Shown here: positions 11,270 through 20,892 of the stretch, piece by piece
Numbering within the stretch: the first letter of the stretch is position 1
Layout of the letters: the number at the start of each line of letters is the position of its first letter
Program-made: the position numbers and the translations under genes
Notes under the pieces: generated by a model
Told to the model about the DNA's origin: nothing
Seen by the model: only the letters and a program-made list of their open reading frames with translations
Database searches by the model: none
Assembly (NCBI RefSeq): GCF_009664085.1
Contig: NZ_CP039268.1
Span: forward strand, 5,001-69,000
Source of the DNA: Thermochromatium tepidum ATCC 43061
GTDB taxonomy: Bacteria > Pseudomonadota > Gammaproteobacteria > Chromatiales > Chromatiaceae
Length of the DNA stretch: 64,000 nucleotides
Reading direction: 5' to 3'

Positions 11270-12115
11270 TCAGGTCAGGGCCCAGGTCATGCCCAGGGAA
11301 TAGAGTGGGGCAGCCGCCGTCAGGCTGTCGATACGATCGAGCAGACCGCCATGGCCGGGCAAGAGTTGGCTGACGTCCTTCAATCGGCGCTGGCGTTTGA
11401 GCAGGCTCTCGTAGAGATCGCCGATGATCGACAGCATGGCGACCAAGAGACACAGCATCACGACGGCCAAGGCACCAAGCGGCGCCAGACCAAGCCAGAC
11501 GGCGATCAGCACACCGACCAGCGCGGCCCCGATCAGGGCGCCCTGGACACCGGCCCAGGTCTTACCCGGGCTGAGCGCGGGGGCGAGCTTGGTCCGACCC
11601 CAACGTTGCCCACTGAAATAGGCAACTGAATCGACCGTCGCGATCAGGATCAGGAGCGATAGCACCAGACCAGGGCCACGGGATTCGATCCGGTGCAGAC
11701 TCAACAGGGCTGCCCAGGTCGAGGTCAGGATCAGCAATCCGGTGACCAGCAACCAGGGACGCAGTCCCTCGACAAACTCGACGTGCTGGATACGGGGAAT
11801 GATCAGACTCTGTACGATCCACCAGATCAGGCTGGCCAGCAACAGCAGTGGCCAACTCAAGGCGGACCAGTGCCAGAGAGCCGCCAATACGGCGGCGATG
11901 AATGCCAGATAGAAGCGGCGCCCGGCCGGTTCGCGGAGACCGGCCAGAACGCACCACTCCCAAGCGGCGACGAGCATTGCGAAACTCAGAAAGAGCGCGA
12001 AGGCCCAGTTGGGCAACAACACGATCCCAACCACGAGCGGCACGAGCCAGAGCACGGTCTGGGTGCGGTGTCGCAGATTGTTGGCAACAGGCGAGGAGCT
12101 ATCCGACACAGGCAT
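11270..12115 (-). CDS. cdsA: Phosphatidate cytidylyltransferase
   Basis: A polytopic inner-membrane enzyme (281 aa, about 7-8 hydrophobic segments) that makes CDP-diacylglycerol from phosphatidate and CTP for all phospholipids. The family signature near the C-terminus is visible as a [16 protein letters not shown] motif followed by [14 protein letters not shown]. The ATG overlaps the 3' end of uppS by 17 bp, so the pair is co-transcribed and perhaps coupled. Confidence 0.96.
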   Translation of the reverse strand: MPVSDSSSPVANNLRHRTQTVLWLVPLVVGIVLLPNWAFALFLSFAMLVAAWEWCVLAGLREPAGRRFYLAFIAAVLAALWHWSALSWPLLLLASLIWWIVQSLIIPRIQHVEFVEGLRPWLLVTGLLILTSTWAALLSLHRIESRGPGLVLSLLILIATVDSVAYFSGQRWGRTKLAPALSPGKTWAGVQGALIGAALVGVLIAVWLGLAPLGALAVVMLCLLVAMLSIIGDLYESLLKRQRRLKDVSQLLPGHGGLLDRIDSLTAAAPLYSLGMTWALT

Positions 12116-12905
12116 CGACCAGGGTCAGGCGTCTGTCCTCGACTTGCTCGCCGGTGAGCCCGAAGCGACGCTGACGCCGGGCATAGTCGTCGAGTGCCTC
12201 GCCATAGGCCGCGGCATCGAAGTCCGGCCAGAACAGGTGCGAAAAATACAGCTCGGAATAGGCCGACTGCCAGAGGATGAAGTTGCTCAGACGCTGCTCA
12301 CCGCCGGTACGGATGAAGAGATCCGGTTCGGGCAGGTCGGCGAATGACAGACGCTCGGCCAGGCAGTGTTCGTCGATTTGACTCGGATCGAGCCGTCCAG
12401 CCTGGACCTCGAGCGCCAGCCGCCGCGCCGCCTGGACGATGTCCCAGCGTCCACCGTAATTAGCAGCGACCTGGAGATAGAGCCGGGTGTTTTGGGCCGT
12501 CAGTGCCTCGACCTCGGCGATGCGGCGCTGGAGCTTCTCGGGAAAGGCGCTCCGCTCGCCGAGGATGCGCAACCGGATCCCGTTTTCGTGTAGCCGCCTG
12601 GCCTCGGTGCGTAGCGCGCTCATAAAGAGCTCCATGAGCACATTGACCTCAACGCGCGGTCGACGCCAGTTCTCACTGCTGAACGCAAACAGTGTCACGA
12701 CCTCGATGCCTCGGCGCACGCTCTCCTCGACCACGGCGCGCACACTCTTGACACCCTCGCGATGGCCGGCCGTGCGCGGCAACCCGCGCTGCCTGGCCCA
12801 ACGGCCGTTGCCATCCATGATAATGGCGACATGCCGTGGCAGCCGCGAAAGGGCGATGTCTGAATCGGTTTCCACGATGAATTCGGATAGGGTCTTGACG
12901 CGCAA
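12099..12905 (-). CDS. uppS: Undecaprenyl diphosphate synthase
   Basis: A cis-prenyltransferase that extends farnesyl diphosphate with isopentenyl diphosphate to the C55 lipid carrier used for peptidoglycan and O-antigen. The catalytic motif HVAIIMDGNGRWA, the TLFAFSSENWRRP motif and the C-terminal DLFIRTGGEQRLSNF are clear. At 268 aa it is slightly longer than usual. The listed start is TTG; a GTG at 12875 (VETDSDIALS) would shorten the N-terminus by ten residues, and neither has a good ribosome binding site. It begins three bases after frr. Confidence 0.96.
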   Translation of the reverse strand: MRVKTLSEFIVETDSDIALSRLPRHVAIIMDGNGRWARQRGLPRTAGHREGVKSVRAVVEESVRRGIEVVTLFAFSSENWRRPRVEVNVLMELFMSALRTEARRLHENGIRLRILGERSAFPEKLQRRIAEVEALTAQNTRLYLQVAANYGGRWDIVQAARRLALEVQAGRLDPSQIDEHCLAERLSFADLPEPDLFIRTGGEQRLSNFILWQSAYSELYFSHLFWPDFDAAAYGEALDDYARRQRRFGLTGEQVEDRRLTLVDACVG

Positions 12906-12908
12906 GCC

Positions 12909-13466
12909 TTAGATGGACATCAGGTCCTGTTCCTTCTCGGCCAACACGGCGTCGATTTCCTTGATGTACTGATCGGTGAGCCTCTGCACGATCTCCTGGC
13001 CGCGACGTTCGTCGTCTTCGGAGATCTCCTTCTCCTTGACGAGATCCTTGAGGGTCTGATTGGCGTCGCGGCGGATGTTGCGTACCGCCACGCGCGCCTG
13101 TTCGGCCTCGTGGCGCGCAATCTTGATCAGATCGCGCCGGCGCTCCTCGGTCAGGGGCGGCATGGGCACACGGATGGCAGTCCCTGCGGTGTTGGGGTTG
13201 AGCCCGAGATCGGACTGTATGATCGCCTTTTCGACCGCCTGGACCATGTTGCGCTCCCAGGGTGTGACCAGCAGGGTGCGCGCATCCTCGGCGTTGATGT
13301 TGGCGACCTGGCGGATCGGTACCTCCTGCCCATAGTAAGAGACCAGGATGTGGTCGAGCAGCGAGGGGTGGGCGCGTCCGGTGCGAATCTTGGCCAGTTC
13401 GTGGGTGAGCGCCTCGACGGTCTTGGCCATACGCTCAGCGGTGTCTTGCTTGATATCGTCGATCAT
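12909..13466 (-). CDS. frr: Ribosome recycling factor
   Basis: A 185-aa protein that, with EF-G, splits the post-termination ribosome. It has the standard length and two-domain sequence, beginning [16 protein letters not shown], with the characteristic [13 protein letters not shown] and [14 protein letters not shown] motifs and the long helical bundle ends. It lies 4 bp after pyrH and 3 bp before uppS within the rpsB-tsf-pyrH-frr translation cluster. Confidence 0.98.
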   Translation of the reverse strand: MIDDIKQDTAERMAKTVEALTHELAKIRTGRAHPSLLDHILVSYYGQEVPIRQVANINAEDARTLLVTPWERNMVQAVEKAIIQSDLGLNPNTAGTAIRVPMPPLTEERRRDLIKIARHEAEQARVAVRNIRRDANQTLKDLVKEKEISEDDERRGQEIVQRLTDQYIKEIDAVLAEKEQDLMSI

Positions 13467-13470
13467 GATG

Positions 13471-14193
13471 TCAGTTTCCGCTTACGACCAGTGAACCGAC
13501 GTCCTCGCCGGCCATGAGACGGGACAGGGCGTTCGGTTCGTTGATGTTCATGACCCGCAGGGGCATGGCGTGATCGCGGCACAGCACGATCGCGGTGGCG
13601 TCCATCACCCCAAGCCCCTCGCGTAGGGCCTGATCATAGCTGAGTCGGGGGTAGAAGATGGCGTTCGGATCCTTCACCGGATCGGCGGAATAGACCCCAT
13701 CGACCTTGGTGGCCTTGATCAGCAGGTCAGCCCCAATCTCGATGGCCCGCAGACCGGCCGCCGAGTCGGTGGTGAAGAAGGGATTGCCGGTACCGCCGGC
13801 AAAGATCACCACGCGCCCCAGCTCCAGATGACGCACGGCGCGAAGGTGGTTGTAGTCCTCGCAGACCCGATCGATCGGCAGCGCCGACATCACGCGCGTC
13901 GGCACCGACATCCGCTCGAGCATGTCGCGCATGGCCAGGGCGTTCATCACCGTGGCGAGCATCCCGATCTGATCGCCCGTGACCCGATCTAGGCCGCGCG
14001 CCGCCAACCCGGCACCGCGAAAGATGTTGCCGCCCCCAATCACGAGCGCAACCTGGACACCTGAAGCGATCAGGTCGCGGATATCGCCCGCGAGCCGTTC
14101 CAGGACGTCCGGATCGATACCATGGTCGCCCGCGCCCATCAGCGCCTCGCCACTGAGTTTGAGCAGGATGCGTCGATACGCAGGAGCGGTCAT
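13471..14193 (-). CDS. pyrH: Uridylate kinase
   Basis: A hexameric UMP kinase of the amino-acid-kinase fold (240 aa), with N-terminal [13 protein letters not shown], the glycine-rich [14 protein letters not shown] segment, and the [14 protein letters not shown] motif that binds UMP and ATP. It makes UDP for UTP, CTP and UDP-sugars. It stands between tsf and frr as in most proteobacteria. The leader between tsf and this gene contains a perfect 15-bp tandem duplication. Confidence 0.98.
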   Translation of the reverse strand: MTAPAYRRILLKLSGEALMGAGDHGIDPDVLERLAGDIRDLIASGVQVALVIGGGNIFRGAGLAARGLDRVTGDQIGMLATVMNALAMRDMLERMSVPTRVMSALPIDRVCEDYNHLRAVRHLELGRVVIFAGGTGNPFFTTDSAAGLRAIEIGADLLIKATKVDGVYSADPVKDPNAIFYPRLSYDQALREGLGVMDATAIVLCRDHAMPLRVMNINEPNALSRLMAGEDVGSLVVSGN

Positions 14194-14203
14194 GGCCGCG
14201 GGC

Positions 14204-14233
14204 CTCGTGGTGATGTGACTCGTGGTGATGTGA
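14204..14233. repeat. 15-bp tandem duplication in the tsf-pyrH spacer
   Basis: The 15-mer ctcgtggtgatgtga occurs twice head to tail without a mismatch, 10 bp upstream of the pyrH start codon. It is short and could be a simple replication slippage event; no function can be read from it. Confidence 0.9.
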
Positions 14234-14262
14234 TCGGATGGGCGGCAGGATACCGTAACGGC

Positions 14263-15144
14263 TCAGCTGCCGCGAACCTGCGCCATGACCTCTTCGGCGA
14301 AGTTCTCGACCTTCTTCTCGATCCCCTCGCCGACCTCCAGGCGCATGAAGCGACGCACCTCAGCGCCGGCCTGCTTGAGCAGCTGGGCGACGGTCTGGTC
14401 GGGGTTCTTGACAAAGGGCTGACCGAGCAGGGTGACTTCTTCCAGGAACTTGCGCACCCGGCCCTCGATCATCTTCTCGACGATCGCCTCGGGCTTGCCG
14501 CTGCCGAGCGCCTGGGCCCTGAAGATCTCGCGCTCCTTGTCCAGGGTCGCGGCCGGCACCTGATCGGCGCTGATGCACATCGGGTTGCTGGCGGCGATGT
14601 GCATGGCGATGTCGCGACCGAGCGTCTCGTCGCCGGCGACCAGCTCGACCAGCACACCGATGCGCACACCATGACGATAGCTGTAGAGCACACCCTCGGC
14701 GCCGTCGAAGCGCACCAGACGACGCACCTGGATGTTCTCACCGATCTTGGCGATCAGGGCCTCACGGGCGGCATCGACGGTATTACCGTCGGCCAGGGTC
14801 TGGCTGGCCAGTGCCTCGGCATCGGCTACGCCGCTGCTGAGCGCGGCAACGGTGACGGCCTCGGCGAAGGCCAGAAAGTTGGAGTCCTTGGCCACGAAGT
14901 CGGTCTCGCAGTTGATCTCGACCATGACGCCCTGTTTGCCGTCTTCGGCAATCCGGATCATGACCACGCCCTCGGCGGTAGTGCGTCCGGACTTCTTGGC
15001 GGCCTTCGCCTGACCGGACTTGCGCATGGCCTCGATGGCGGCCTCGATGTCTCCATTGGCTTCCACGAGCGCGGCCTTGCACTCCATCATGCCAGCGCCG
15101 GTGCGTTCGCGTAGTTCCTTGACCAATGCGGCTGTAATCGCCAT
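14263..15144 (-). CDS. tsf: Elongation factor Ts
   Basis: The nucleotide exchange factor for EF-Tu, 293 aa. It starts [18 protein letters not shown], has the [13 protein letters not shown] motif that contacts EF-Tu and the usual C-terminal KVENFAEEV segment. The ATG at 15144 is clearly correct by family alignment; the reading frame stays open about 350 bp further upstream without meaning. It is separated from rpsB by about 140 bp with no other gene. Confidence 0.98.
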   Translation of the reverse strand: MAITAALVKELRERTGAGMMECKAALVEANGDIEAAIEAMRKSGQAKAAKKSGRTTAEGVVMIRIAEDGKQGVMVEINCETDFVAKDSNFLAFAEAVTVAALSSGVADAEALASQTLADGNTVDAAREALIAKIGENIQVRRLVRFDGAEGVLYSYRHGVRIGVLVELVAGDETLGRDIAMHIAASNPMCISADQVPAATLDKEREIFRAQALGSGKPEAIVEKMIEGRVRKFLEEVTLLGQPFVKNPDQTVAQLLKQAGAEVRRFMRLEVGEGIEKKVENFAEEVMAQVRGS

Positions 15145-15286
15145 GACTAGAACACCTCGTCGACCCACTTGGGGTCTGCTTGAATTCGGATATGAAGAGT
15201 CGCCGCATCGAGCGGCGTCTCTGAAGAACTGGATCGGCTGAGACGGGCGGCGCACCCCGTCTGCTCGGGGCGAGGCGCGCGGGCGA

Positions 15287-16030
15287 TCACGCCTCGACCT
15301 GAGCCTGGTCCTGGATGACGTCCGAACCACGGCCCACCATGGCGGCGGCGGTATTGCGCCCATCGAGGATGGCGTCGGCGGCACCGGCGATATAAAGCCG
15401 CACGGCGCGGATGGCATCGTCGTTGCCGGGGATGACATAGTCGACATTGCTCGGGTCGTTGTTGGTGTCGACCACGCCGACGACGGGGATGCCAAGCTTA
15501 TTGGCCTCGCTCACGGCGATCTTCTCGTGACCGACGTCGATGACGAACATGGCGTCCGGCAGGGCATCCATGTCCTTGATCCCACCGAGACTCAGCTCGA
15601 GCTTGTCGCGCTCGCGCGCCAGACCTAGGGCTTCCTTCTTGTTGAAACGCTCGATGGTACCGCTCTCGAACATGGCCTCCAGGTCTTTCAGACGCTTGAC
15701 CGACTGACGGATGGTCTTGAAGTTGGTGAGCATGCCGCCAAGCCAGCGATGGTTGACATAGGGCATGCCACAACGCTCGGCCTCTTCCCGGATGGCGTCA
15801 CGCGCGGCGCGCTTGGTGCCGACGAAGAGGATCTTGCCGCCGTTGGCCGCCAAGGTGCCCATGAAATTCACGGCCTCCTGGTAGAGCGGCAGGGTCTTTT
15901 CGAGGTTGATGATGTGAATCTTGTTGCGCTGCCCGAAGATAAAGGCCCCCATCTTGGGGTTCCAGTAACGGGTCTGGTGGCCGAAATGGACGCCGGCCTC
16001 CAGCATCTGGCGCATGGTGACGTTGCTCAC
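15287..16030 (-). CDS. rpsB: 30S ribosomal protein S2
   Basis: A 247-aa ribosomal protein with the diagnostic [18 protein letters not shown] and the [20 protein letters not shown] motif. The start is the GTG at 16030 (sequence begins [10 protein letters not shown]), with AAGGA about ten bases upstream; the open frame continues upstream to 16090 but that part is not conserved. It is the first gene of the minus-strand cluster, divergent from map. Confidence 0.97.
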   Translation of the reverse strand: MSNVTMRQMLEAGVHFGHQTRYWNPKMGAFIFGQRNKIHIINLEKTLPLYQEAVNFMGTLAANGGKILFVGTKRAARDAIREEAERCGMPYVNHRWLGGMLTNFKTIRQSVKRLKDLEAMFESGTIERFNKKEALGLARERDKLELSLGGIKDMDALPDAMFVIDVGHEKIAVSEANKLGIPVVGVVDTNNDPSNVDYVIPGNDDAIRAVRLYIAGAADAILDGRNTAAAMVGRGSDVIQDQAQVEA

Positions 16031-16377
16031 GATCTTTGGCTTCCTTAAGGATAATGATTGGGTTGGACCTCCACGCACCCCAGGCGACAACCCGCGTCAA
16101 TGGGCACCCAGTCATCTGTGACGGCGCGTGTGTGGATGGATCAGGGCGTCTATCGATCTTTGCGATCAAGACAGACGGGCCTGGCCGAAGGCTCAAACAA
16201 ATTAAAGAGGGGAAACTAGAAGTTCCGCCTTGGTGTCACTGTCGCACGCCCCCACCCTGAATGGAGGGTGGCTGGTTGTCGATTGCGACAGGGCGCTGCC
16301 CCTTATACCATAGACCGTTACACATGGGCAAATACCCGAACGTCACACCAAAGACCGTGGATGCTTCCAATCGCAAG
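16031..16377. promoter_or_regulatory. Divergent intergenic region between rpsB and map
   Basis: About 350 bp without a gene. It must hold the promoter and leader of rpsB-tsf on the minus strand and of map-glnD on the plus strand. A weak plus-strand candidate is ttgcga (about 16283) with tataccat (about 16304), but the spacing is only 15 bases. No convincing S2 autoregulatory element could be recognised by eye. Confidence 0.4.
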
Positions 16378-17160
16378 ATGAATGTACGGATCAAGACCCC
16401 CGAGGCGATCGAGAAGATGCGTCTCGCCGGACGTCTGGCCGCTGATGTGCTCGATATGATCGAGCCCCATGTCCAACCCGGAGTCACCACCGAGGAGCTC
16501 GATCGGATCTGTCACGACTACATCGTCGATTATCAGGGCGCCATCCCGGCCCCGCTCGACTATCGCGGTTTCCCAAAGTCGATCTGCACCTCGGTCAACC
16601 ATCAAGTCTGTCACGGTATCCCAAGCAATAAGCGTCTCAAGAAGGGCGATATCATCAATATCGACGTCACCGTCATCAAAAACGGCTATCACGGCGACAC
16701 CAGCCGGATGTTCTTCGTCGGCGAGCCGTCCATTCTGGCGCGTCGGCTGGTGACCGTCACGCAGCAGGCGATGATGCTCGGAATCGCTGCCGTCAGGCCG
16801 GAGGCCACGCTCGGCGACATCGGGTACGCCATTCAGCGCTTTGTCGAGTCCCAGGGCTATTCGGTGGTGCGCGAATATTGCGGACATGGTATCGGTGAGG
16901 AATTCCACGAAGACCCCCAGGTACTGCATTATGGCAAGCCCGGAGAGGGATTGCGGCTCAAACCGGGGATGTGCTTTACCATTGAACCCATGGTCAATGC
17001 CGGCAAACGCTTCATCAAGGTCCTGCCGGACGGCTGGACCGTCGTCACCAAGGATCGCAGTCTGTCGGCCCAGTGGGAGCACACCGTACTGGTCACGGAG
17101 ACGGGCCACGAGATCCTGACCCTGGGCGCCGCCGAGCGCGCGGCACGGGCGACCTCATGA
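16378..17160 (+). CDS. map: Type I methionine aminopeptidase
   Basis: A 260-aa cytoplasmic metalloprotease that removes the initiator methionine. The fold is marked by CHGIPSNKRLKKGDIINIDVTV (His and the first Asp ligand), the DTSRMFFVG segment, the EYCGHGIGEEFHE motif and the TIEPMVNAG Glu ligand. I start it at the ATG 16378 (MNVRIKTPEAIEKMRLAG), the usual N-terminus; the ORF continues upstream to 16261, but those 39 residues are not conserved. Its stop overlaps the glnD start (ATGA). Confidence 0.96.
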   Translation: MNVRIKTPEAIEKMRLAGRLAADVLDMIEPHVQPGVTTEELDRICHDYIVDYQGAIPAPLDYRGFPKSICTSVNHQVCHGIPSNKRLKKGDIINIDVTVIKNGYHGDTSRMFFVGEPSILARRLVTVTQQAMMLGIAAVRPEATLGDIGYAIQRFVESQGYSVVREYCGHGIGEEFHEDPQVLHYGKPGEGLRLKPGMCFTIEPMVNAGKRFIKVLPDGWTVVTKDRSLSAQWEHTVLVTETGHEILTLGAAERAARATS

Positions 17161-19802
17161 CCCAGTGCGCCGCCCAAGTGCCGGTCGAGCCACGGCGCTT
17201 GCCGTCAGACTCGCTGCACTTTTTTAAGGAGCGGTTGAAGACAGGCAAGGAAAGACTCTATCGTCGCTATGACGAGGGCGTCCCGGTGACTTGCCTGGTC
17301 CGTGAGCTGAGCGAACTCATCGACGCCGTCTTGCGTGATGTCTGGACCCTGCATCTGAGCGAATCCTCCGCGGCGGCGCTCGTGGCGGTCGGCGGCTATG
17401 GACGACGCGAGCTCCATCCGGCCTCTGACATCGACATCCTGATCCTGATCGAGGACGCGTCTGCACCATCGCTGATCGAGTCCATCGAACACCTGTTGAC
17501 ACTGCTGTGGGATCTCGGACTGGAGATCGGTCACAGTGTCCGCACCGTCGAGGAGTGTGCGCGCGCGGCCGCAGACGACGTCACGATCATGACCAATCTG
17601 CTCGAGGCGCGCTGGCTGGCCGGCTCAGAGACGCTGTTTCAGCAGATGCGCGTGGCCACCGGGCCCGATCGTCTCTGGGACAGCGAGCGCTTCTTCGCCG
17701 CCAAGACCCAAGAGCAGCGTGCACGCTGGCTCAAGTATGGCGACACCGCCTACAACCTTGAACCCAACATCAAGGAAAACCCCGGCGGACTCAGGGATAT
17801 CCAGACGATCGCCTGGGTGGCCAAGCGGCATTTCGGTGCCGAGACCCTACACGAGCTGGTCGACCACGGCTTCCTGACCGAATCCGAGCATCAGACCCTG
17901 ATCGATGGCCAGACCCTGCTATGGCGCATCCGCTTTGCCCTCCACCGCTTGGCTGGACGGCATGAAGACCGGCTGCTGTTCGATCATCAGCTTACCCTGG
18001 CGCGTCAGTTCGGTTTCAGCGACGGCGAGAACAATCTGGCCGTCGAGCAGTTCATGCAGCAGTACTACCGCACCGTCCAGGAGCTCAACCAGCTCAATGA
18101 GATGCTGTTGCAGCTCTTCGGCGAGGCGATCCGGCTGCACGACGATCTCGGCCCGCCGGTGCCGATCAACAAGCGTTTCCAGTCACGTTGCGGCTATCTG
18201 GAGGTCACCTCGCCGAGCGTGTTTCAGCGCACCCCGATCGCCTTGCTGGAGGTCTTTCACATCCTCCAGACCCATCCCGAGCTGCAAGGGGTACGCGCGA
18301 GCACCATCCGCCTGATCCGCGAGAACCGCCATCGCATCGACGACGCCTTTCGGGCCGATCTCCGGGCACGGAGTCTGTTCATGGAGATCCTGCGCGAGCC
18401 CTCCGGGCTCACCCATGCCCTGCGCCGCATGAGTCGTTACGGGGTGTTACCGGCCTATATCCCGGCCTTCGCCAACATCGTCGGGCGGATGCAGTACGAC
18501 CTATTGCATGTCTATACGGTCGATGAGCACACCCTGATGCTGATCCGCAATCTGCGCCGTTTCGTCATCCCCGAGTACGATGAAGAGCTGCCGCTCTGTA
18601 GTGCCCTGGCACGGCGCATCCCCAAATTGGAACTGCTCTATCTGGCTGGACTCTTTCATGACATCGCCAAGGGCCGGAGCGGCGATCACTCGCTCCTGGG
18701 CGCGCGCGAGGCCTGGGACTTCTGTCGGCACCATGGTCTGAGCGACTTCGACAGTCGCTTGGTGTCCTGGCTGGTCGAGCACCATCTGGTGATGTCCATG
18801 ACCGCCCAGCGCAAGGACATCAGCGATCCGGAGGTCATCCAGTCCTTCGCCGCCCTGATCGGCGATCAGACCCGGCTCGATTATCTCTATCTACTGACCG
18901 TGGCCGATGCACGGGCCACCAATCCGGGACGCTGGAACAGCTGGCTCGATGCCCTGCTGCGCGAGCTCTACTACAGCGCCAGGCGCGCCCTGCTGCGTGG
19001 ACTCGACAACCCCCAGGCCCAGGACGAGCTCATCGCCCAAAAGCAGGCCGAGAGTCTGCGGCTAGTGGCGCGCCATGGTATCAAAGCGGACGCCTGTCAG
19101 GCACTTTGGCAGCGTTTCAACCACGACTTTTTTATTTACAATTCACCCGACGAGATCGCTTGGCAGACCAGACGCATTTTGGAGGCCGGCGCTGTGGACC
19201 GGCCAGTGGTCGACATCCGCCCGATCACAGCGCGCGGTGGCAGCGAGATCTTCATCTACTCGCGCAATCGCGACAATCTGTTCGCCCGTACCACGGCCGC
19301 ACTCGATCAGATGGGTCTGAGCGTCATGGATGCGCGTGTCATGACCACCAGCGATGGCATGGTGGTCAACAGCTATCAGGTGCTCGATCAGGGCGGCACC
19401 CTGCTCAACAATCCCGCCCGACTCAGCGAGGTGCGCGAGCAGCTCGCCGCGCGTCTCACTGAGCCGAGTCAGGCCCGGATTCAGGTCACGCGCACGCCTT
19501 CGCGCCGGCACCGACATTTTCCGATCGAGACGCGGGTCTGTTTTTCCGTCGACGAGCCCAACCAGCGTACCATCATGCGTCTGACGACCCTCGACCGTCC
19601 GGGGCTGCTGGCCGAGGTCGGGGCCGTATTCGAGCAGTGCGGTATCCGGCTGCAGAACGCCAAGATCGCCACCGTCGGCGCCGAGGTCGACGATGTCTTC
19701 TTCATCACCACCGCCGAGGAGACGCCCATCACCTGCGAACAGGTGCTGTCCTGCCTGAGGCGCGAGATCCATGATCGACTCGAAGCGTCCCATTCCGTTT
19801 GA
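17157..19802 (+). CDS. glnD: PII uridylyltransferase / uridylyl-removing enzyme
   Basis: A bifunctional nitrogen sensor (881 aa) that uridylylates PII proteins when glutamine is low and removes UMP when it is high. The domains run in order. The nucleotidyltransferase carries VGGYGRRELHPASDIDIL (about residues 75-95) and a PII-UTase helical part follows. An HD hydrolase domain has GLFHDIAKGRSGDHS (about 500). Two C-terminal ACT domains (about 700-775 and 810-880) bind glutamine. The ATG lies inside the map stop (ATGA overlap). The map-glnD pairing is the same as in E. coli. Confidence 0.97.
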   Translation: MTQCAAQVPVEPRRLPSDSLHFFKERLKTGKERLYRRYDEGVPVTCLVRELSELIDAVLRDVWTLHLSESSAAALVAVGGYGRRELHPASDIDILILIEDASAPSLIESIEHLLTLLWDLGLEIGHSVRTVEECARAAADDVTIMTNLLEARWLAGSETLFQQMRVATGPDRLWDSERFFAAKTQEQRARWLKYGDTAYNLEPNIKENPGGLRDIQTIAWVAKRHFGAETLHELVDHGFLTESEHQTLIDGQTLLWRIRFALHRLAGRHEDRLLFDHQLTLARQFGFSDGENNLAVEQFMQQYYRTVQELNQLNEMLLQLFGEAIRLHDDLGPPVPINKRFQSRCGYLEVTSPSVFQRTPIALLEVFHILQTHPELQGVRASTIRLIRENRHRIDDAFRADLRARSLFMEILREPSGLTHALRRMSRYGVLPAYIPAFANIVGRMQYDLLHVYTVDEHTLMLIRNLRRFVIPEYDEELPLCSALARRIPKLELLYLAGLFHDIAKGRSGDHSLLGAREAWDFCRHHGLSDFDSRLVSWLVEHHLVMSMTAQRKDISDPEVIQSFAALIGDQTRLDYLYLLTVADARATNPGRWNSWLDALLRELYYSARRALLRGLDNPQAQDELIAQKQAESLRLVARHGIKADACQALWQRFNHDFFIYNSPDEIAWQTRRILEAGAVDRPVVDIRPITARGGSEIFIYSRNRDNLFARTTAALDQMGLSVMDARVMTTSDGMVVNSYQVLDQGGTLLNNPARLSEVREQLAARLTEPSQARIQVTRTPSRRHRHFPIETRVCFSVDEPNQRTIMRLTTLDRPGLLAEVGAVFEQCGIRLQNAKIATVGAEVDDVFFITTAEETPITCEQVLSCLRREIHDRLEASHSV

Positions 19803-19806
19803 AGCG

Positions 19807-20298
19807 ATGCGGCTCGGAGGCGGTCGCGCTTCGGCAGCGGTCTGTCTGCTGTGCGGCGGACTGCTGCTGGGTGTCGAAAGCGCATTCGCTGAGCCGGCGG
19901 CCCGGGGGCCTAATCCGGCGTTGACAGGCGAGATTCAACCCAATCAGGTATCATCCTGGCTCGACGAGGTGCGCGCCCAGCGTGAGGCCTGGGAGGCGCG
20001 ACGGTCGGCGGTACGTGAGCAGCATGAACAACGCCACCGTCTCCTTCATCCGCGTGGGGCCATACAGCAAGAGAACTGGGAAGAGGATCTGCGCCGCCGT
20101 CGCGCTGAGCGTCAGGAGCGCATCGATCAGGATCTCGAGGTCTTTCGTCGACTCGGACCTGAGGTCTGGGGACCGCTTCTTCCTTTCCCCGAGGATGGAT
20201 CCGAGGTCTCCGGACGGTCAGAACCTCTGTTGCCGCCCGGGCCGCCACCCGTCTCACCGCCGGGCTGGGACAATCTCTGGTATTTTCGCGGTTACTAG
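19807..20298 (+). CDS. Small secreted protein of unknown function
   Basis: A 163-aa reading frame starting 4 bp after the glnD stop at an ATG (MRLGGGRASAAVCLL). It has a clear signal peptide ending near AFA/EPAARG, a central highly charged, Arg/Glu-rich helical part (RRRRAERQERIDQDL) and a Pro-rich C-terminus that ends in aromatic residues (WDNLWYFRGY). An earlier in-frame start at 19771 would overlap glnD. I do not recognise the family. Its position suggests co-transcription with map-glnD. No cysteine motif or lipobox stands out. Confidence 0.7.
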   Translation: MRLGGGRASAAVCLLCGGLLLGVESAFAEPAARGPNPALTGEIQPNQVSSWLDEVRAQREAWEARRSAVREQHEQRHRLLHPRGAIQQENWEEDLRRRRAERQERIDQDLEVFRRLGPEVWGPLLPFPEDGSEVSGRSEPLLPPGPPPVSPPGWDNLWYFRGY

Positions 20299-20379
20299 AC
20301 CATCGAGATATCACGACTCGATTAAATGCTAAAATACCTGCTCCAGGTCAAATCAAAAATCCCTGGACCGTCTTAGAAT

Positions 20380-20407
20380 CCACTCCATCGACATCGAGAT
20401 GGAGTGG
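20380..20407 (+). promoter_or_regulatory. 10-bp hairpin covering the ribosome binding site of the hydrogenase leader gene
   Basis: The arms ccactccatc (20380-20389) and gatggagtgg (20398-20407) are perfectly complementary with an 8-base loop. The right arm contains the GGAG ribosome binding site of the next gene, whose ATG follows two bases after the stem. In RNA this would hide the translation start; in DNA it is a 28-bp dyad that a regulator could bind. The function is inferred. Confidence 0.6.
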
Positions 20408-20409
20408 TC

Positions 20410-20874
20410 ATGTCCAGCCTGGAACCCAAGATCGATCCGCCCGCGCCGGGTGGTTCCTGCCCTGGAGCCACGCCCGAACACGGGCAGGTGCTCTCCATCT
20501 TGTACGAGGTCCGTCACGCGCTCGAACGTCTGCTCGCCAGCGGCGAGTCGACGTGCATCGACCTCCACTCCATGCCCTTTGGTCCGGGCGATCTGGAACG
20601 TCTGACCGCCGTGCTCGGTTCGGGCGAGGTCCAGGCGCGCGTCGAGGCGCTCGGCCCGACCCTGATCCAAGAAACCGCCATCCCCGGTGTCTGGCTGGTC
20701 GACTACCGCAGCCTGGAAGATCAGCGCCTGAGCTATCAGGTCGAGATCGCCGCCATCCCCGAGATCCTGCGTCCGCACCCGGAGGATCTCGCCGAGTCGC
20801 TCAGTGCGCTCAATGCACGACTCGCCGAGTCTGGCCTGGATACCACGCTGAACGCTTCGCCACCTTCGTCCTGA
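20410..20874 (+). CDS. HupH/HyaF-like hydrogenase accessory protein
   Basis: A 154-aa protein resembling the C-terminal domain of HupH/HyaF, a factor linked to assembly or electron-transfer maturation of [NiFe] uptake hydrogenase small subunits. The diagnostic part is LGSGEVQARVEALG followed by IQETAIPGVWLVDY and VEIAAIPEIL. Full-length HupH is about 280 aa, so this is a short single-domain form. The ATG at 20410 has GGAG five bases upstream; a GTG two codons earlier is in frame. The gene lies 18 bp before hynS, which supports the assignment. No other maturation gene is in the window. Confidence 0.75.
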   Translation: MSSLEPKIDPPAPGGSCPGATPEHGQVLSILYEVRHALERLLASGESTCIDLHSMPFGPGDLERLTAVLGSGEVQARVEALGPTLIQETAIPGVWLVDYRSLEDQRLSYQVEIAAIPEILRPHPEDLAESLSALNARLAESGLDTTLNASPPSS

Positions 20875-20892
20875 CACCCGAGAGGAGGGACC

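Noticed and set aside
14263-15495. Longer tsf frame reaching 15495
   Set aside because: EF-Ts begins MAITAALVK at 15144; the upstream residues are Ser/Pro/Arg-rich and not conserved.
20320-20370. Possible sigma-70 promoter (taaaat) and a 6-bp dyad (tccagg-N14-cctgga) upstream of the hydrogenase operon
   Set aside because: No acceptable -35 box at the right distance and the dyad is short; kept only as a weak possibility.
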